A stretch of 50,550 bases of DNA from Erysipelotrichaceae bacterium UBA2227 (GTDB lineage Bacteria; Bacillota_I; Bacilli_A; Erysipelotrichales; Erysipelotrichaceae): positions 1 through 50,550 of the forward strand of contig DDYT01000062.1 of the NCBI GenBank assembly GCA_002348095.1. Direction: 5' to 3'. Position 1 is the first letter of the stretch. Each line of letters begins with the position of its first letter. A model generated the notes under the pieces. The model worked only from the letters and a program-made list of their open reading frames with translations, was not told where the DNA came from and did not search any database. The position numbers and the translations under genes are program-made. Positions 33,587 through 40,942 of the stretch are shown here, in pieces.

Positions 33587-34912
33587 ATGAAGAAAAATGA
33601 TGTCGTATTTGGGTGTGTGAGTGATTATACTTCGGAAGGGTTGGGTGTCGTTAAGCTCGATGGTTTTCCGGTGTTTGTTAAAGATATGATGATCGAGGAG
33701 TGTGGGGAGATCGTTTTGACGCTTGTCAAAAAGAATTTTGCGTACGGTCGTAAACTTTCTGTCGTTAAAGAAAGCAAAGAGCGTGTCACACCGCGATGTT
33801 CGGTGGTCAAGCAGTGCGGCGGCTGTCAGATCATGCATATGTCCAAGGAGCATCAGGCGCAGTTTAAGCATAATCTGGTCGTTCAGGTCATGCGTCGGAT
33901 CGCGAAGATCGATACGGATGTCCGTCCGATTCTGACGATGTCCGATCCCTGGTTTTACCGGAATAAAGTTCAGGTGCCTGTACAATCGACGCCCGAAGGT
34001 GTTAAGATCGGTTTTTACCGATACAATTCCCACGAAATCATCGATATGGATGAGTGTATGGTTCAAAGCAAGGAACAAAACGAGATCATTGCCTGGCTGA
34101 AGATTTTTCTGACGAGCCGGCCGATCCCGCAGCTTCGCCATGTCATCATCCGTCAGGCCTTTAAGTCAAAGCAGGTCATGGTGGCTTTTGTGTCTCGATA
34201 TCGCAATTTTGATCATCAGGACAAACTGGTCGAACTGATGACCAAGCGATTTGACTATATAAAAAGCATCATGGTGTCCGTAAACAACCGTGAGGATAAT
34301 GTGATCATGGGCGATCGGGATGATGTGCTCTTTGGTCAGGATTTTATTGAAGATGAACTGATGGGACTGAAATTTAAGGTTTCTCTGCGCTCGTTTTTTC
34401 AGATCAATCCGATTCAGACGGAAGTGTTGTATCATCAGGTATATTTAGCCGCACAGCTCAAGAAAACCGATGTCTTGTTGGATTTATATTGCGGTGTGGG
34501 GACGATCGGCGGGTTTTTGGCGAGGTTCGTCGATGAGGTCATCGGGGTCGATGTCGAGCCTGCGGCCATCGAGGATGCCAAGGCCAACGCACAGCGGAAT
34601 CATATCGCAAACATTGATTTTTGGGCAATGGATGCCAACGGTGCGAAAGTGAAGTTGGCCAGTGAGAATAAGAAGGTCAATGTCATCGTCGTCGATCCGC
34701 CGCGAAAAGGATTGAGTGTGCAGGTGATCGAGGATATCCTCGAGATTGCCCCAGAGCGATTGGTTTATGTATCGTGTGATCCTGCGACCCTGGCGAGGGA
34801 TATCGCTTTACTTAAGGATCAGTATGATGTCAATGTCATTGCGCCGGTGGATATGTTTCCTCAGACGTATCACGTTGAAACTATCACATTGCTTACATTA
34901 AAGAAGGCTTAA
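33587..34912 (+). CDS. rlmD: 23S rRNA (uracil-C5)-methyltransferase, RlmD/RlmCD type
   Basis: TrmA/RumA-family enzyme that makes 5-methyluridine in 23S rRNA. The 441 residues begin with a TRAM RNA-binding domain, followed by an iron-sulfur site with C71, C77, C80 (CSVVKQCGGC) and C157. DLYCGVGTIG is the SAM loop, and the catalytic Cys lies in YVSCDPATLARD. The start ATG lies only a few bases after a terminator and has no Shine-Dalgarno sequence next to it, although GGAGG precedes the hairpin. Whether it modifies one or two positions cannot be told. Confidence 0.92.
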   Translation: MKKNDVVFGCVSDYTSEGLGVVKLDGFPVFVKDMMIEECGEIVLTLVKKNFAYGRKLSVVKESKERVTPRCSVVKQCGGCQIMHMSKEHQAQFKHNLVVQVMRRIAKIDTDVRPILTMSDPWFYRNKVQVPVQSTPEGVKIGFYRYNSHEIIDMDECMVQSKEQNEIIAWLKIFLTSRPIPQLRHVIIRQAFKSKQVMVAFVSRYRNFDHQDKLVELMTKRFDYIKSIMVSVNNREDNVIMGDRDDVLFGQDFIEDELMGLKFKVSLRSFFQINPIQTEVLYHQVYLAAQLKKTDVLLDLYCGVGTIGGFLARFVDEVIGVDVEPAAIEDAKANAQRNHIANIDFWAMDANGAKVKLASENKKVNVIVVDPPRKGLSVQVIEDILEIAPERLVYVSCDPATLARDIALLKDQYDVNVIAPVDMFPQTYHVETITLLTLKKA

Positions 34913-34921
34913 CGAAGCCAT

Positions 34922-35140
34922 TTATACAGTACAACAAGAAGCACTATCCCCTTCAAGTAGGGTTAAATGCTTCTTTTTTTGTTTATGCTCAATGAAAAAA
35001 ACATCAAGCAGAGCTCTAAGCATATGTTTCTTTAGTGGATGAACATCTATTCGATCAAACATTTTAGCTAAGCCATTTGGTGCGTGATATGTTTCCATAA
35101 CGTTTGGTTCAACTCTAAAAAACAACGTTTTTAATCCCTT
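34922..35140 (-). pseudogene. Possible remnant of a degraded ORF in an AT-rich stretch
   Basis: A minus-strand frame of about 70 codons reads FRVEPNVMETYHAPNGLAKM and on to a basic end that runs into the terminator. It looks protein-like in its first 50 residues, but has no ribosome site or start other than TTG and is preceded by an in-frame stop. I do not recognise a family. It may be the tail of a lost mobile or accessory gene. The rest of the interval 34913-35289 holds a terminator, repeats and a promoter. Confidence 0.3.
34936..34984 (+). terminator. Rho-independent terminator after rlmD
   Basis: Arms agaagca and tgcttct enclose a loop of about 22 bases with an inner GC pairing, then seven Ts. 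The right arm and T tract match the terminator at 597-654 base for base over 19 positions. Confidence 0.85.
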
Positions 35141-35185
35141 TGTCTGATGAATTTATGTATATACAAAAATCATTGCTATATTAAT

Positions 35186-35239
35186 TGGAATAAATGAATT
35201 ATATAAAATGGAATAAAATATTTACAATAATTGGAATAA
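35186..35239 (+). repeat. Three direct repeats TGGAATAA with exact 23-bp spacing
   Basis: TGGAATAA occurs at 35186-35193, 35209-35216 and 35232-35239, each start 23 bases after the previous one (about two helical turns). Two copies are extended as ATTGGAATAA. The last copy ends three bases before the -35 box of the ATPase gene. The array looks like sites for a protein bound on one face of the DNA. Confidence 0.7.
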
Positions 35240-35242
35240 TCA

Positions 35243-35270
35243 TTGATTATGATAGCTGATATGGTAAAAT
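35243..35270 (+). promoter_or_regulatory. Promoter of the DUF4143 ATPase gene
   Basis: TTGATT (35243-35248), a 16-base spacer and TAAAAT (35265-35270) with an upstream TG (TGg-TAAAAT, extended -10). Confidence 0.65.
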
Positions 35271-35289
35271 AGATATAGAGGTGATTCAT

Positions 35290-36549
35290 GTGATTCCAGT
35301 TAATTATCGGAAAAGATTAATTGAAAAAGATATAGAAGAAAAAATGCGATATAGTGGTGCAGTGGTCTTAGAAGGTCCAAAATGGTGTGGAAAATCTACT
35401 ACAGCTGAGTTGTTCTCAAAAACGATTATTAAATTGCAAAACCCGATTACAAAAAAACAATACCAAACTTTGGCTACTATTTCGAAAGATGAAGTGTTAC
35501 AAGGAGATAAACCAATTCTTTTTGATGAATGGCAAGAAGTCCCTGAGATTTGGGACTTTATTAGACTGGATATTGATGAAAATCGATATAAGGGAGCATA
35601 TATTTTAACAGGATCGACTAAAAAGCAAAACTTACCAGTCTCGCATACTGGAACCGGCAGAATAAACACGATTTACATGCGACCAATGAGTTTATTTGAA
35701 AGCGGCAATAGTTCTGGACTTGTTTCTTTTAGCGCATTATTTAGAGGTGAAACAATAAAACCTGTCAAATCAAGTATCTCAATAACTGATATTGCACAGT
35801 ACATTTGCAGGGGAGGTTGGCCAGAAAGCATAGATCTGGATTTCAATGATCAATTACTAGTAGCAAGAGATTTGTTAGAAGGTATCATCAAAAATGACGT
35901 TGATGAGGTAGATGGGGTAAAGAAGAATAAAGAGAAAATTCGTAAACTGATTAGAAGTTATGCTAGAAATATTTCAACTTTAGTCACAAATAAAACTATA
36001 TATCAGGATCAAAATAATGAAGGATTACTGCTTGATTACAAAACGTTTGATTCTTATGTAAATGCATTACAAAGGCTGTTCATCATAGAAAATGTCAAAG
36101 CTTGGTCTCCAAAAATCAGAAGTTCGTACACAATCAGAACTTCGGACAAGAAGCAATTTGTTGATCCATCGATTGCGGTTGCAGCACTAGGATTATCTGT
36201 AGACAAGCTGAAACATGATTTCAACACATTTGGTTTCTTTTTTGAATCGATATGTACTAGAGATATAAGAATATATGCTCAAATGATTAATGGTGAAGTG
36301 TATCACTATCTTGATTCATCTGGTTTGGAAATCGATTTAGTCGTCGAACTTCATGATGCAAGATGGGCTGCAATTGAAGTAAAAATGGGAGAAAACGAGG
36401 TTGAAAAGGCTGCAAGTAATCTTAAAAAACTTGCACATCTGAATGAGAAAAATCAACCGACATTTTTGATGATTTTAACTAATACGCAAATGGCATATCA
36501 AAGACAAGATGGTATTTTTGTAGTGCCTGTCGGATGTTTAAAAGACTAA
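35290..36549 (+). CDS. AAA-type ATPase with DUF4143 domain
   Basis: A 419-residue protein. An N-terminal AAA_14 domain has Walker A GPKWCGKSTT (29-38) and Walker B PILFDEWQEVPEIW, and TGSTKK is the sensor segment. The C-terminal DUF4143 part contains SSGLEIDLVVEL and AAIEVKMGENE, a PD-(D/E)xK nuclease-like pattern. Such proteins are scattered accessory ATPases of unknown role, sometimes linked to toxin or defence functions. GTG at 35290 follows GAGGTG by six bases; the GTG at 35281 lies inside that site. Codon use is much AT-richer than its neighbours, which points to transfer. Confidence 0.85.
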   Translation: MIPVNYRKRLIEKDIEEKMRYSGAVVLEGPKWCGKSTTAELFSKTIIKLQNPITKKQYQTLATISKDEVLQGDKPILFDEWQEVPEIWDFIRLDIDENRYKGAYILTGSTKKQNLPVSHTGTGRINTIYMRPMSLFESGNSSGLVSFSALFRGETIKPVKSSISITDIAQYICRGGWPESIDLDFNDQLLVARDLLEGIIKNDVDEVDGVKKNKEKIRKLIRSYARNISTLVTNKTIYQDQNNEGLLLDYKTFDSYVNALQRLFIIENVKAWSPKIRSSYTIRTSDKKQFVDPSIAVAALGLSVDKLKHDFNTFGFFFESICTRDIRIYAQMINGEVYHYLDSSGLEIDLVVELHDARWAAIEVKMGENEVEKAASNLKKLAHLNEKNQPTFLMILTNTQMAYQRQDGIFVVPVGCLKD

Positions 36550-36625
36550 AATCTTGAATCAGAAAATAAAACATGTTTTAAAAAACATAATTATTTAGGA
36601 TATAATCCAAAATATGAGGGATAGA

Positions 36626-36658
36626 GATTTGATTCGTCAAAACATCGAATATCAAATC
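36626..36658 (+). repeat. Inverted repeat ahead of the orphan membrane protein
   Basis: gatttgat-tcg (36626-36636) pairs with cga-at-atcaaatc (36646-36658), leaving a two-base bulge and a nine-base loop, just before the ATG at 36668. It may be a leader hairpin or a protein site. Confidence 0.5.
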
Positions 36659-36667
36659 AGGTGAGCA

Positions 36668-37027
36668 ATGAAGTATAAACATTTAAGTGAACAACAGAGG
36701 AAAGCGATCATTCGACTAGCATACGCCAATCGATATGTTTTTCCGTTGTCGGCAGCATTTATCCCTGTTATCGTCTCAAGAATCATCGGGATAAACTTTA
36801 ACATTCTTTTGGGATTCTCAATGATCTTGTTTAGTGCGTATGAACTGATTGGATACAGATTGAAATTTCGGTATATTTACTGTTCCTATCAAGATTCTTA
36901 CCATTTGAAAATGACACCCGAAAAAATCGAATGGGAAAAGTTACGAAAAGCAGATGTTTACGGTGTACCGTTGATTTTTATTACATTTGGTGTCATCAGC
37001 CTTGTTTACGGCATTATTTTCGTATGA
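36668..37027 (+). CDS. Small membrane protein of unknown function
   Basis: A 119-residue protein with a basic N-terminus, two close hydrophobic segments (about 26-42 and 45-62), a charged loop (KMTPEKIEWEKLRKAD) and a C-terminal helix (about 98-118). No family recognised. A weak ribosome site (CAGGTGAG) precedes the ATG. It belongs to the AT-rich stretch that starts near 34.9 kb and probably has its own promoter near 36600 (ATATAAT). Confidence 0.65.
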   Translation: MKYKHLSEQQRKAIIRLAYANRYVFPLSAAFIPVIVSRIIGINFNILLGFSMILFSAYELIGYRLKFRYIYCSYQDSYHLKMTPEKIEWEKLRKADVYGVPLIFITFGVISLVYGIIFV

Positions 37028-37044
37028 TTTTTCAAGATATGAAA

Positions 37045-37053
37045 TGATAAAAT
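37045..37053 (+). promoter_or_regulatory. Putative extended -10 promoter of the aminoglycoside kinase gene
   Basis: TG-a-TAAAAT about 55 bases before the start. The leader contains a short inverted repeat, aacag/ctgtt (about 37068-37089). Confidence 0.4.
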
Positions 37054-37111
37054 GTCTCGAACTCGTGAACAGACTTATCTATGACTGTTGAAAGGAAGAG
37101 TAAATTCTCTA

Positions 37112-37897
37112 ATGATATTTCCAAAGAAAATTCAAGATTTGATTCAAAATGCTGGGTATGTTAGTGATGAGGTCGGGATGTCTGGTTCGACCATCCTTAT
37201 ATTTGATGAGATGATTTTGAAGATGAGTCCCTTAAGCGAAGAATCCGAACAGGAATATCAGGTGATGAAGTGGCTTGACGGCAGACTTCCGGTCCCAAAA
37301 ATCATCGAATTTGAGCAAGATGAGTCGATGAGTTATCTTTTGATGACGAAACTTCCCGGTCAGATGGCTTGTTTTGAGAAGCATTTAAGCGATCCGTTGG
37401 CTTTGACATCTCAATTAGCCCAAGGATTACGGATGTTATGGAGCATCGATATAAGTGACTGTCCGTTTTCGTACAGTATTGACAAAAGGCTGCAAACTGC
37501 TAAGTATAATGTAGAAAATGATTTAGTCGATCTTGATGCAGCGGATCCGGACACCTTCGGGGCAAAGGGATTTAAGGACCCAAAGGAACTGTATCATTGG
37601 CTGATGGAGAACAAACCGGAGACAGAACCCGTTTTTGGCCATGGGGATTACTGTCTGGAAAACATATTCATTGATCAACAGGGGATTTCCGGTTTCATCG
37701 ATTTGGGGAAATCCGGGATTGCGGATAAGTGGCAAGACATCGCTTTGTGCTATCGCAGTCTGCGATATGAGTTTGATGAGGCTTTTTCTGACAGAAGACA
37801 TGATCACTATCATCCTGAGCTGCTGTTTGAAAAGCTCGGCATCGAGCCTGACTGGCATAAAATCCGATATTACATGCTGGTGGATGAACTGTTTTAA
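37112..37897 (+). CDS. Aminoglycoside 3'-phosphotransferase, APH(3')-III-like
   Basis: A 261-residue kinase that would phosphorylate the 3'-hydroxyl of kanamycin/neomycin-type drugs. From memory of APH(3')-IIIa, many blocks agree: WLDGRLPVPKI, SIDISDCPFS, FKDPKELY, GFIDLGKSGIADKWQDIA and the C-terminal PDWHKIRYYMLVDELF. Catalytic residues are present: K37 and E48 for ATP, H177-G-D179 with N184, and D197 for metal. The last residue is Phe, as in IIIa. It is clearly diverged and of host-like composition, so it is not a recent plasmid allele. The ATG at 37112 is preferred over a TTG 24 bases upstream. Activity and drug range are inferred. Confidence 0.88.
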   Translation: MIFPKKIQDLIQNAGYVSDEVGMSGSTILIFDEMILKMSPLSEESEQEYQVMKWLDGRLPVPKIIEFEQDESMSYLLMTKLPGQMACFEKHLSDPLALTSQLAQGLRMLWSIDISDCPFSYSIDKRLQTAKYNVENDLVDLDAADPDTFGAKGFKDPKELYHWLMENKPETEPVFGHGDYCLENIFIDQQGISGFIDLGKSGIADKWQDIALCYRSLRYEFDEAFSDRRHDHYHPELLFEKLGIEPDWHKIRYYMLVDELF

Positions 37898-37948
37898 GTT
37901 CTCTGATAATATTATGGAAGTATGCGTCTAAACTATAGGAGGAAAGCA

Positions 37949-38479
37949 ATGTTAATTAAGTATCAGAATCTGACCATCCGCAATGCGGGTATTGAAGATG
38001 CATCACTGTTATGCAAGTGGTGGAGTGACGGTAAAATCATGGCTCATGCCGGATTTCCAGATGGAATCAAAACTTCGGAAGAAGTGATTGCTCAGTCATT
38101 GCTAAAAGATACGGATGAAGTACATCGGCGATTGATTTTAATGGTTGATGAAGTTGCCATCGGAGAAATGAATGTTCGAAACATGGGTGACCATACGGCA
38201 GAAATCGGCATCAAGATTTGTGACTTCTCCAGGCACAACCAAGGGTTGGGTAAGAAATTCTTGTCGATGCTGATTCAGTTTCTGTTTGAAGAGATGGGAT
38301 ACAAGAGAATCATCCTGGACACGAATGTGAAGAACCTCGCTGCTCAACGCGTTTATGGTTCGCTCGGCTTTACAAACCTTGGTGTCCGTGAAAATGCATG
38401 GGAGGATCAGCGCGGTGAACTGCAATCATCCATTGATTATCAGCTTATTCCCGAGGATTTTATCAGTTTTTGCCGTTGA
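37949..38479 (+). CDS. GNAT-family N-acetyltransferase next to the APH gene
   Basis: A 176-residue RimJ/RimL-type acetyltransferase. It begins with LTIRNAGIEDASLLCKWWSD. The acetyl-CoA pocket is FSRHNQGLGKKFLSMLIQFL, followed by ILDTNVKNLAAQRVYGSLGF. AGGAGG lies about seven bases before the ATG at 37949. The gap to the kinase gene is about 50 bases, so both may be on one transcript. Drug acetylation is possible but not shown; protein N-terminal acetylation is equally open. Confidence 0.82.
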   Translation: MLIKYQNLTIRNAGIEDASLLCKWWSDGKIMAHAGFPDGIKTSEEVIAQSLLKDTDEVHRRLILMVDEVAIGEMNVRNMGDHTAEIGIKICDFSRHNQGLGKKFLSMLIQFLFEEMGYKRIILDTNVKNLAAQRVYGSLGFTNLGVRENAWEDQRGELQSSIDYQLIPEDFISFCR

Positions 38480-38487
38480 GTACTCAG

Positions 38488-38512
38488 ACATGCCGGATGG
38501 GGCATGTTTTTT
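38488..38512 (+). terminator. Rho-independent terminator after the GNAT gene
   Basis: acatgcc (38488-38494) pairs with ggcatgt (38501-38507), followed by six Ts. Confidence 0.88.
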
Positions 38513-38584
38513 CTGATGATCATATGTATGCGGGAATGTATAAAAACCTTACTTTAAGATATCGTCCTTTGGGCTGATGTACGG

Positions 38585-38590
38585 TATAAT
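38585..38590 (+). promoter_or_regulatory. -10 box of the two-component operon
   Basis: Perfect TATAAT about 34 bases before the histidine kinase ATG; no good -35 is seen. Confidence 0.5.
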
Positions 38591-38623
38591 GAGACTACAA
38601 ACGGACGTAAAAGGGGAGATGAT

Positions 38624-40006
38624 ATGGGATTTCGTGAACTTTTACCATTTCTGTTACCAAGCATTTCACTTCAGTTTTTCGTGCAAGCCTACTATATTCG
38701 TGATTGCATACGCCATCCGAGTCTGTCAAAATGGAACAAACTGAAGTATGCCTTGGGCATCGCTGCTTTCAGTCTTCCGATGGCGGCATATTATCTGCTG
38801 AAAGAACGTAATGAAGATAATAACGAGGATATCTCACAAGGCATCTTCAAGTCCAATGTCAGACAGGCCATCTTTGTTCTGATCGTCATTGCTTTTGAGA
38901 TTCTTTCCATTCGTGTTATTGTCAGTCATGTCGGGACCCCAGATTTTCAGCCATTGGTATGGATCAGCGCCATCAGTATAGTTGTAATGATTCTTACAGA
39001 GCTATGTATTCAGTGGAAAAAGCAGACGGTCGCTTATATATTTTCCTTCCTGCTTTGCTTGCTTGGATTCTCACTTCAGTATTTAGTCGTTGATATGAAT
39101 ACGCCATTTCTTATCATCATCCTCTCTGCTTCGATCATAAATAACTATCCGCTCAGACACACCAAGAAATTTGTCTTCTTTGTGATTTTTGGGTTTGTTC
39201 TGATGGGCATTTTACGGCCGATGCTTGTGGATAATATCTTTGATGTGGATGAAATATTCAGTTCGGTATATTTGAATTCAGTTATCCTGATTTTGGTTGT
39301 ACTGTCCTTTTACATCCTGAAACAACAGTATCTGACCAATCATCAGCTGTCCAGAACTCTTAAAACCGTGGAAAATCAGAACATCATGATTGAAGAATTG
39401 AGCAAAACCGAAGAAAGAAACCGCATTGCCAGAGAAATTCATGACACGGTCGGACACCGTCTGACCGGAGCTCTCTATATGATCGAGGTGGCTGCGATGA
39501 GTAAGGAAAAACAGGTCATAAAGGAAAAACTAGATACCGCCCATACCCTGATCAAGGATTCCTTATCTGACATCCGCCATTCTGTCAGATTGTTGGTTGA
39601 TGAACCGGATGTCTTCAGTGAAAAAGCTGTTTCGCTTAAGGAAGAGATGATTCGAAATACGAACATGGATATCGAAATGATCGTTACGGTCAGTGAGCAG
39701 ATTCCCGGCATTCATCAGCGATTGATTTTGCGTGCCATGATGGAATGCGTGACAAACACGGTAAAACATTCTCAAGGGAAAAAGGCGGATATTTTGATCC
39801 AGGAATCAAAAAACAGACTCCATTACTCCTATAGCGATAATGGTGAGAACGTCAAGGCTTTTACGATGGGATTCGGTCTGACTTCGATGAAAGAATCTGT
39901 CGAAAGCCTTGGCGGGATATTTTCGGCAGACAGTACAAAAGAAGGGTTTACCGTAAGCTTTTCCTTGCCTTTGGGCAGAAACCGTGAGGTGAGTGACCAT
40001 GAGTAA
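38624..40006 (+). CDS. Sensor histidine kinase, HisKA_3/NarL-partner type
   Basis: A 460-residue membrane kinase. The first 230 residues hold six or more hydrophobic segments without a large outer loop, suggesting that it senses a signal in or at the membrane. A linker leads to the dimerisation motif EERNRIAREIHDTVGHRL with phospho-accepting H273. The ATPase domain has the N box MMECVTNTVKHSQGKK and the short G box YSDNGENVKAF, then GFGLTSMKESVESLGG. It overlaps the response regulator gene and lies upstream of ABC exporter genes, a common arrangement for cell-envelope or peptide-stress sensing. Confidence 0.92.
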   Translation: MGFRELLPFLLPSISLQFFVQAYYIRDCIRHPSLSKWNKLKYALGIAAFSLPMAAYYLLKERNEDNNEDISQGIFKSNVRQAIFVLIVIAFEILSIRVIVSHVGTPDFQPLVWISAISIVVMILTELCIQWKKQTVAYIFSFLLCLLGFSLQYLVVDMNTPFLIIILSASIINNYPLRHTKKFVFFVIFGFVLMGILRPMLVDNIFDVDEIFSSVYLNSVILILVVLSFYILKQQYLTNHQLSRTLKTVENQNIMIEELSKTEERNRIAREIHDTVGHRLTGALYMIEVAAMSKEKQVIKEKLDTAHTLIKDSLSDIRHSVRLLVDEPDVFSEKAVSLKEEMIRNTNMDIEMIVTVSEQIPGIHQRLILRAMMECVTNTVKHSQGKKADILIQESKNRLHYSYSDNGENVKAFTMGFGLTSMKESVESLGGIFSADSTKEGFTVSFSLPLGRNREVSDHE

Positions 40007-40634
40007 AATCAAATGCATGATCGTCGATGATCAGCCGATTTTAAGGGAAGGGCTCAAATCTTTGTTGGGTACCTGTGAGGATATTGAAGTGATTGCGGAA
40101 GCGGGCAACGGCGCACAAGCCCTTGAACTGCTCAATCAGTATTTGCCGGATGTCGTGCTGATGGATATACGGATGCCGGTGATGAATGGTGTCGAAACAA
40201 CCAAAGCGATCAAGCAACAATATCCCTCAGTGACCGTGATCATTCTGACGACGTTCGATGATGATCAGTACATCCTCGATGCTCTTCGAAACGGGGCTTC
40301 CGGCTACCTGCTGAAAGACATGAACATTCAGCAGCTGGCTTCAGCCATTCGGGATGGAGTATCCGGAAATGTACTTTTACCCGGAAGAATTGCCAGTAAA
40401 CTGACCATGATGATTCAACCGGCCAACTCACCACTGATCGAGGACGGCGAGTTCTCTGCACGCGAAAAGGACATCATTCAGTTGCTGGTCAAAGGATATT
40501 CAAACCATGAAATCGCTGAAACGCTGTTTCTTTCCCTGGGGACCGTAAAAAACTATGTCAGTCAGATTTACGCAAAAGCCAATGTGACTGATCGTTCCAA
40601 TGCGATCATATATCTGAAAAATCTGGGATTTTAG
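39999..40634 (+). CDS. LuxR/NarL-type response regulator
   Basis: A 211-residue regulator with a receiver domain (phosphorylated D56 in VVLMDIRMP, acidic pocket DDQ at 10-12) and a C-terminal LuxR helix-turn-helix (FSAREKDIIQLLVKGYSNHEIAETLFLS is split over the two helices). The ATG at 39999 follows GAGGTGAG. It is the partner of the preceding kinase. The paired palindromes at 40666-40697, in front of the YxlE-like gene, are its probable sites. Confidence 0.92.
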   Translation: MSKIKCMIVDDQPILREGLKSLLGTCEDIEVIAEAGNGAQALELLNQYLPDVVLMDIRMPVMNGVETTKAIKQQYPSVTVIILTTFDDDQYILDALRNGASGYLLKDMNIQQLASAIRDGVSGNVLLPGRIASKLTMMIQPANSPLIEDGEFSAREKDIIQLLVKGYSNHEIAETLFLSLGTVKNYVSQIYAKANVTDRSNAIIYLKNLGF

Positions 40635-40653
40635 GGCGAGAGCCCTTTTTTTT
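40633..40653 (+). terminator. Terminator after the response regulator gene
   Basis: agggc-gaga-gccct hairpin starting in the stop codon, followed by eight Ts. The exporter genes downstream thus depend mostly on their own promoter. Confidence 0.88.
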
Positions 40654-40708
40654 ATGACTTTTCTATGACTGCGGTCACTGTTTCCATGACCGGTCATTCT
40701 TCTATAAT
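40654..40708 (+). promoter_or_regulatory. Regulated promoter with two palindromes
   Basis: TATAAT (40703-40708) has no real -35 (GTTTCC at 17 bases). Upstream lie TGAC-tgcg-GTCA (40666-40677) and ATGACC-GGTCAT (40686-40697), centred 20 bp apart, plus a third ATGAC at 40654. A weak -35 next to paired sites suggests control by a dimeric regulator, most simply the LuxR-type response regulator. Confidence 0.65.
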
Positions 40709-40733
40709 AAAGGTGTCAAAGGAGGAAATGACG

Positions 40734-40940
40734 ATGAATTGGATCAATGAAAATAAAGACTTATTACTTATTGCATCACCGGTGGTGGTCGTGCAATTAT
40801 CAATGTTTGCCTATTGCGCTTGGCTGATCAAGAAAGAAGGAGTCGCAAATCTCAACCGGATCCTCTGGTTGTCCATCTGCTTCTTCATTCAGATATTCGG
40901 CCCAATCACCTTTATGATTGTCGGCAGAAAAGGAGAATAA
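40734..40940 (+). CDS. Small PLDc_N-type membrane protein (YxlE-like)
   Basis: A 68-residue protein with two transmembrane helices (about 10-31 and 42-60) and the ending GPITFMIVGRKGE, which fits the PLDc_N family. In Bacillus the similar YxlE lies in the sigY operon next to the ABC exporter YxlFG. Here it also precedes an ABC ATPase (two-base gap) and a permease. The ATG at 40734 is eight bases after GGAGG. It may tune the exporter or its regulator; this is inference from the Bacillus layout. Confidence 0.75.
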   Translation: MNWINENKDLLLIASPVVVVQLSMFAYCAWLIKKEGVANLNRILWLSICFFIQIFGPITFMIVGRKGE

Positions 40941-40942
40941 TC

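Noticed and set aside
33524..34141. 205-codon minus-strand frame opposite rlmD
   Set aside because: Shadow of the rlmD coding sequence; no ribosome site and no known motif.
34922..35125. Intact minus-strand gene of 67 codons
   Set aside because: TTG start without ribosome site, an upstream in-frame stop and a terminator at its 3' end make an intact gene unlikely; kept only as a possible remnant.
38480..38623. Short frames between the GNAT gene and the kinase
   Set aside because: The interval is explained by a terminator and the kinase promoter.
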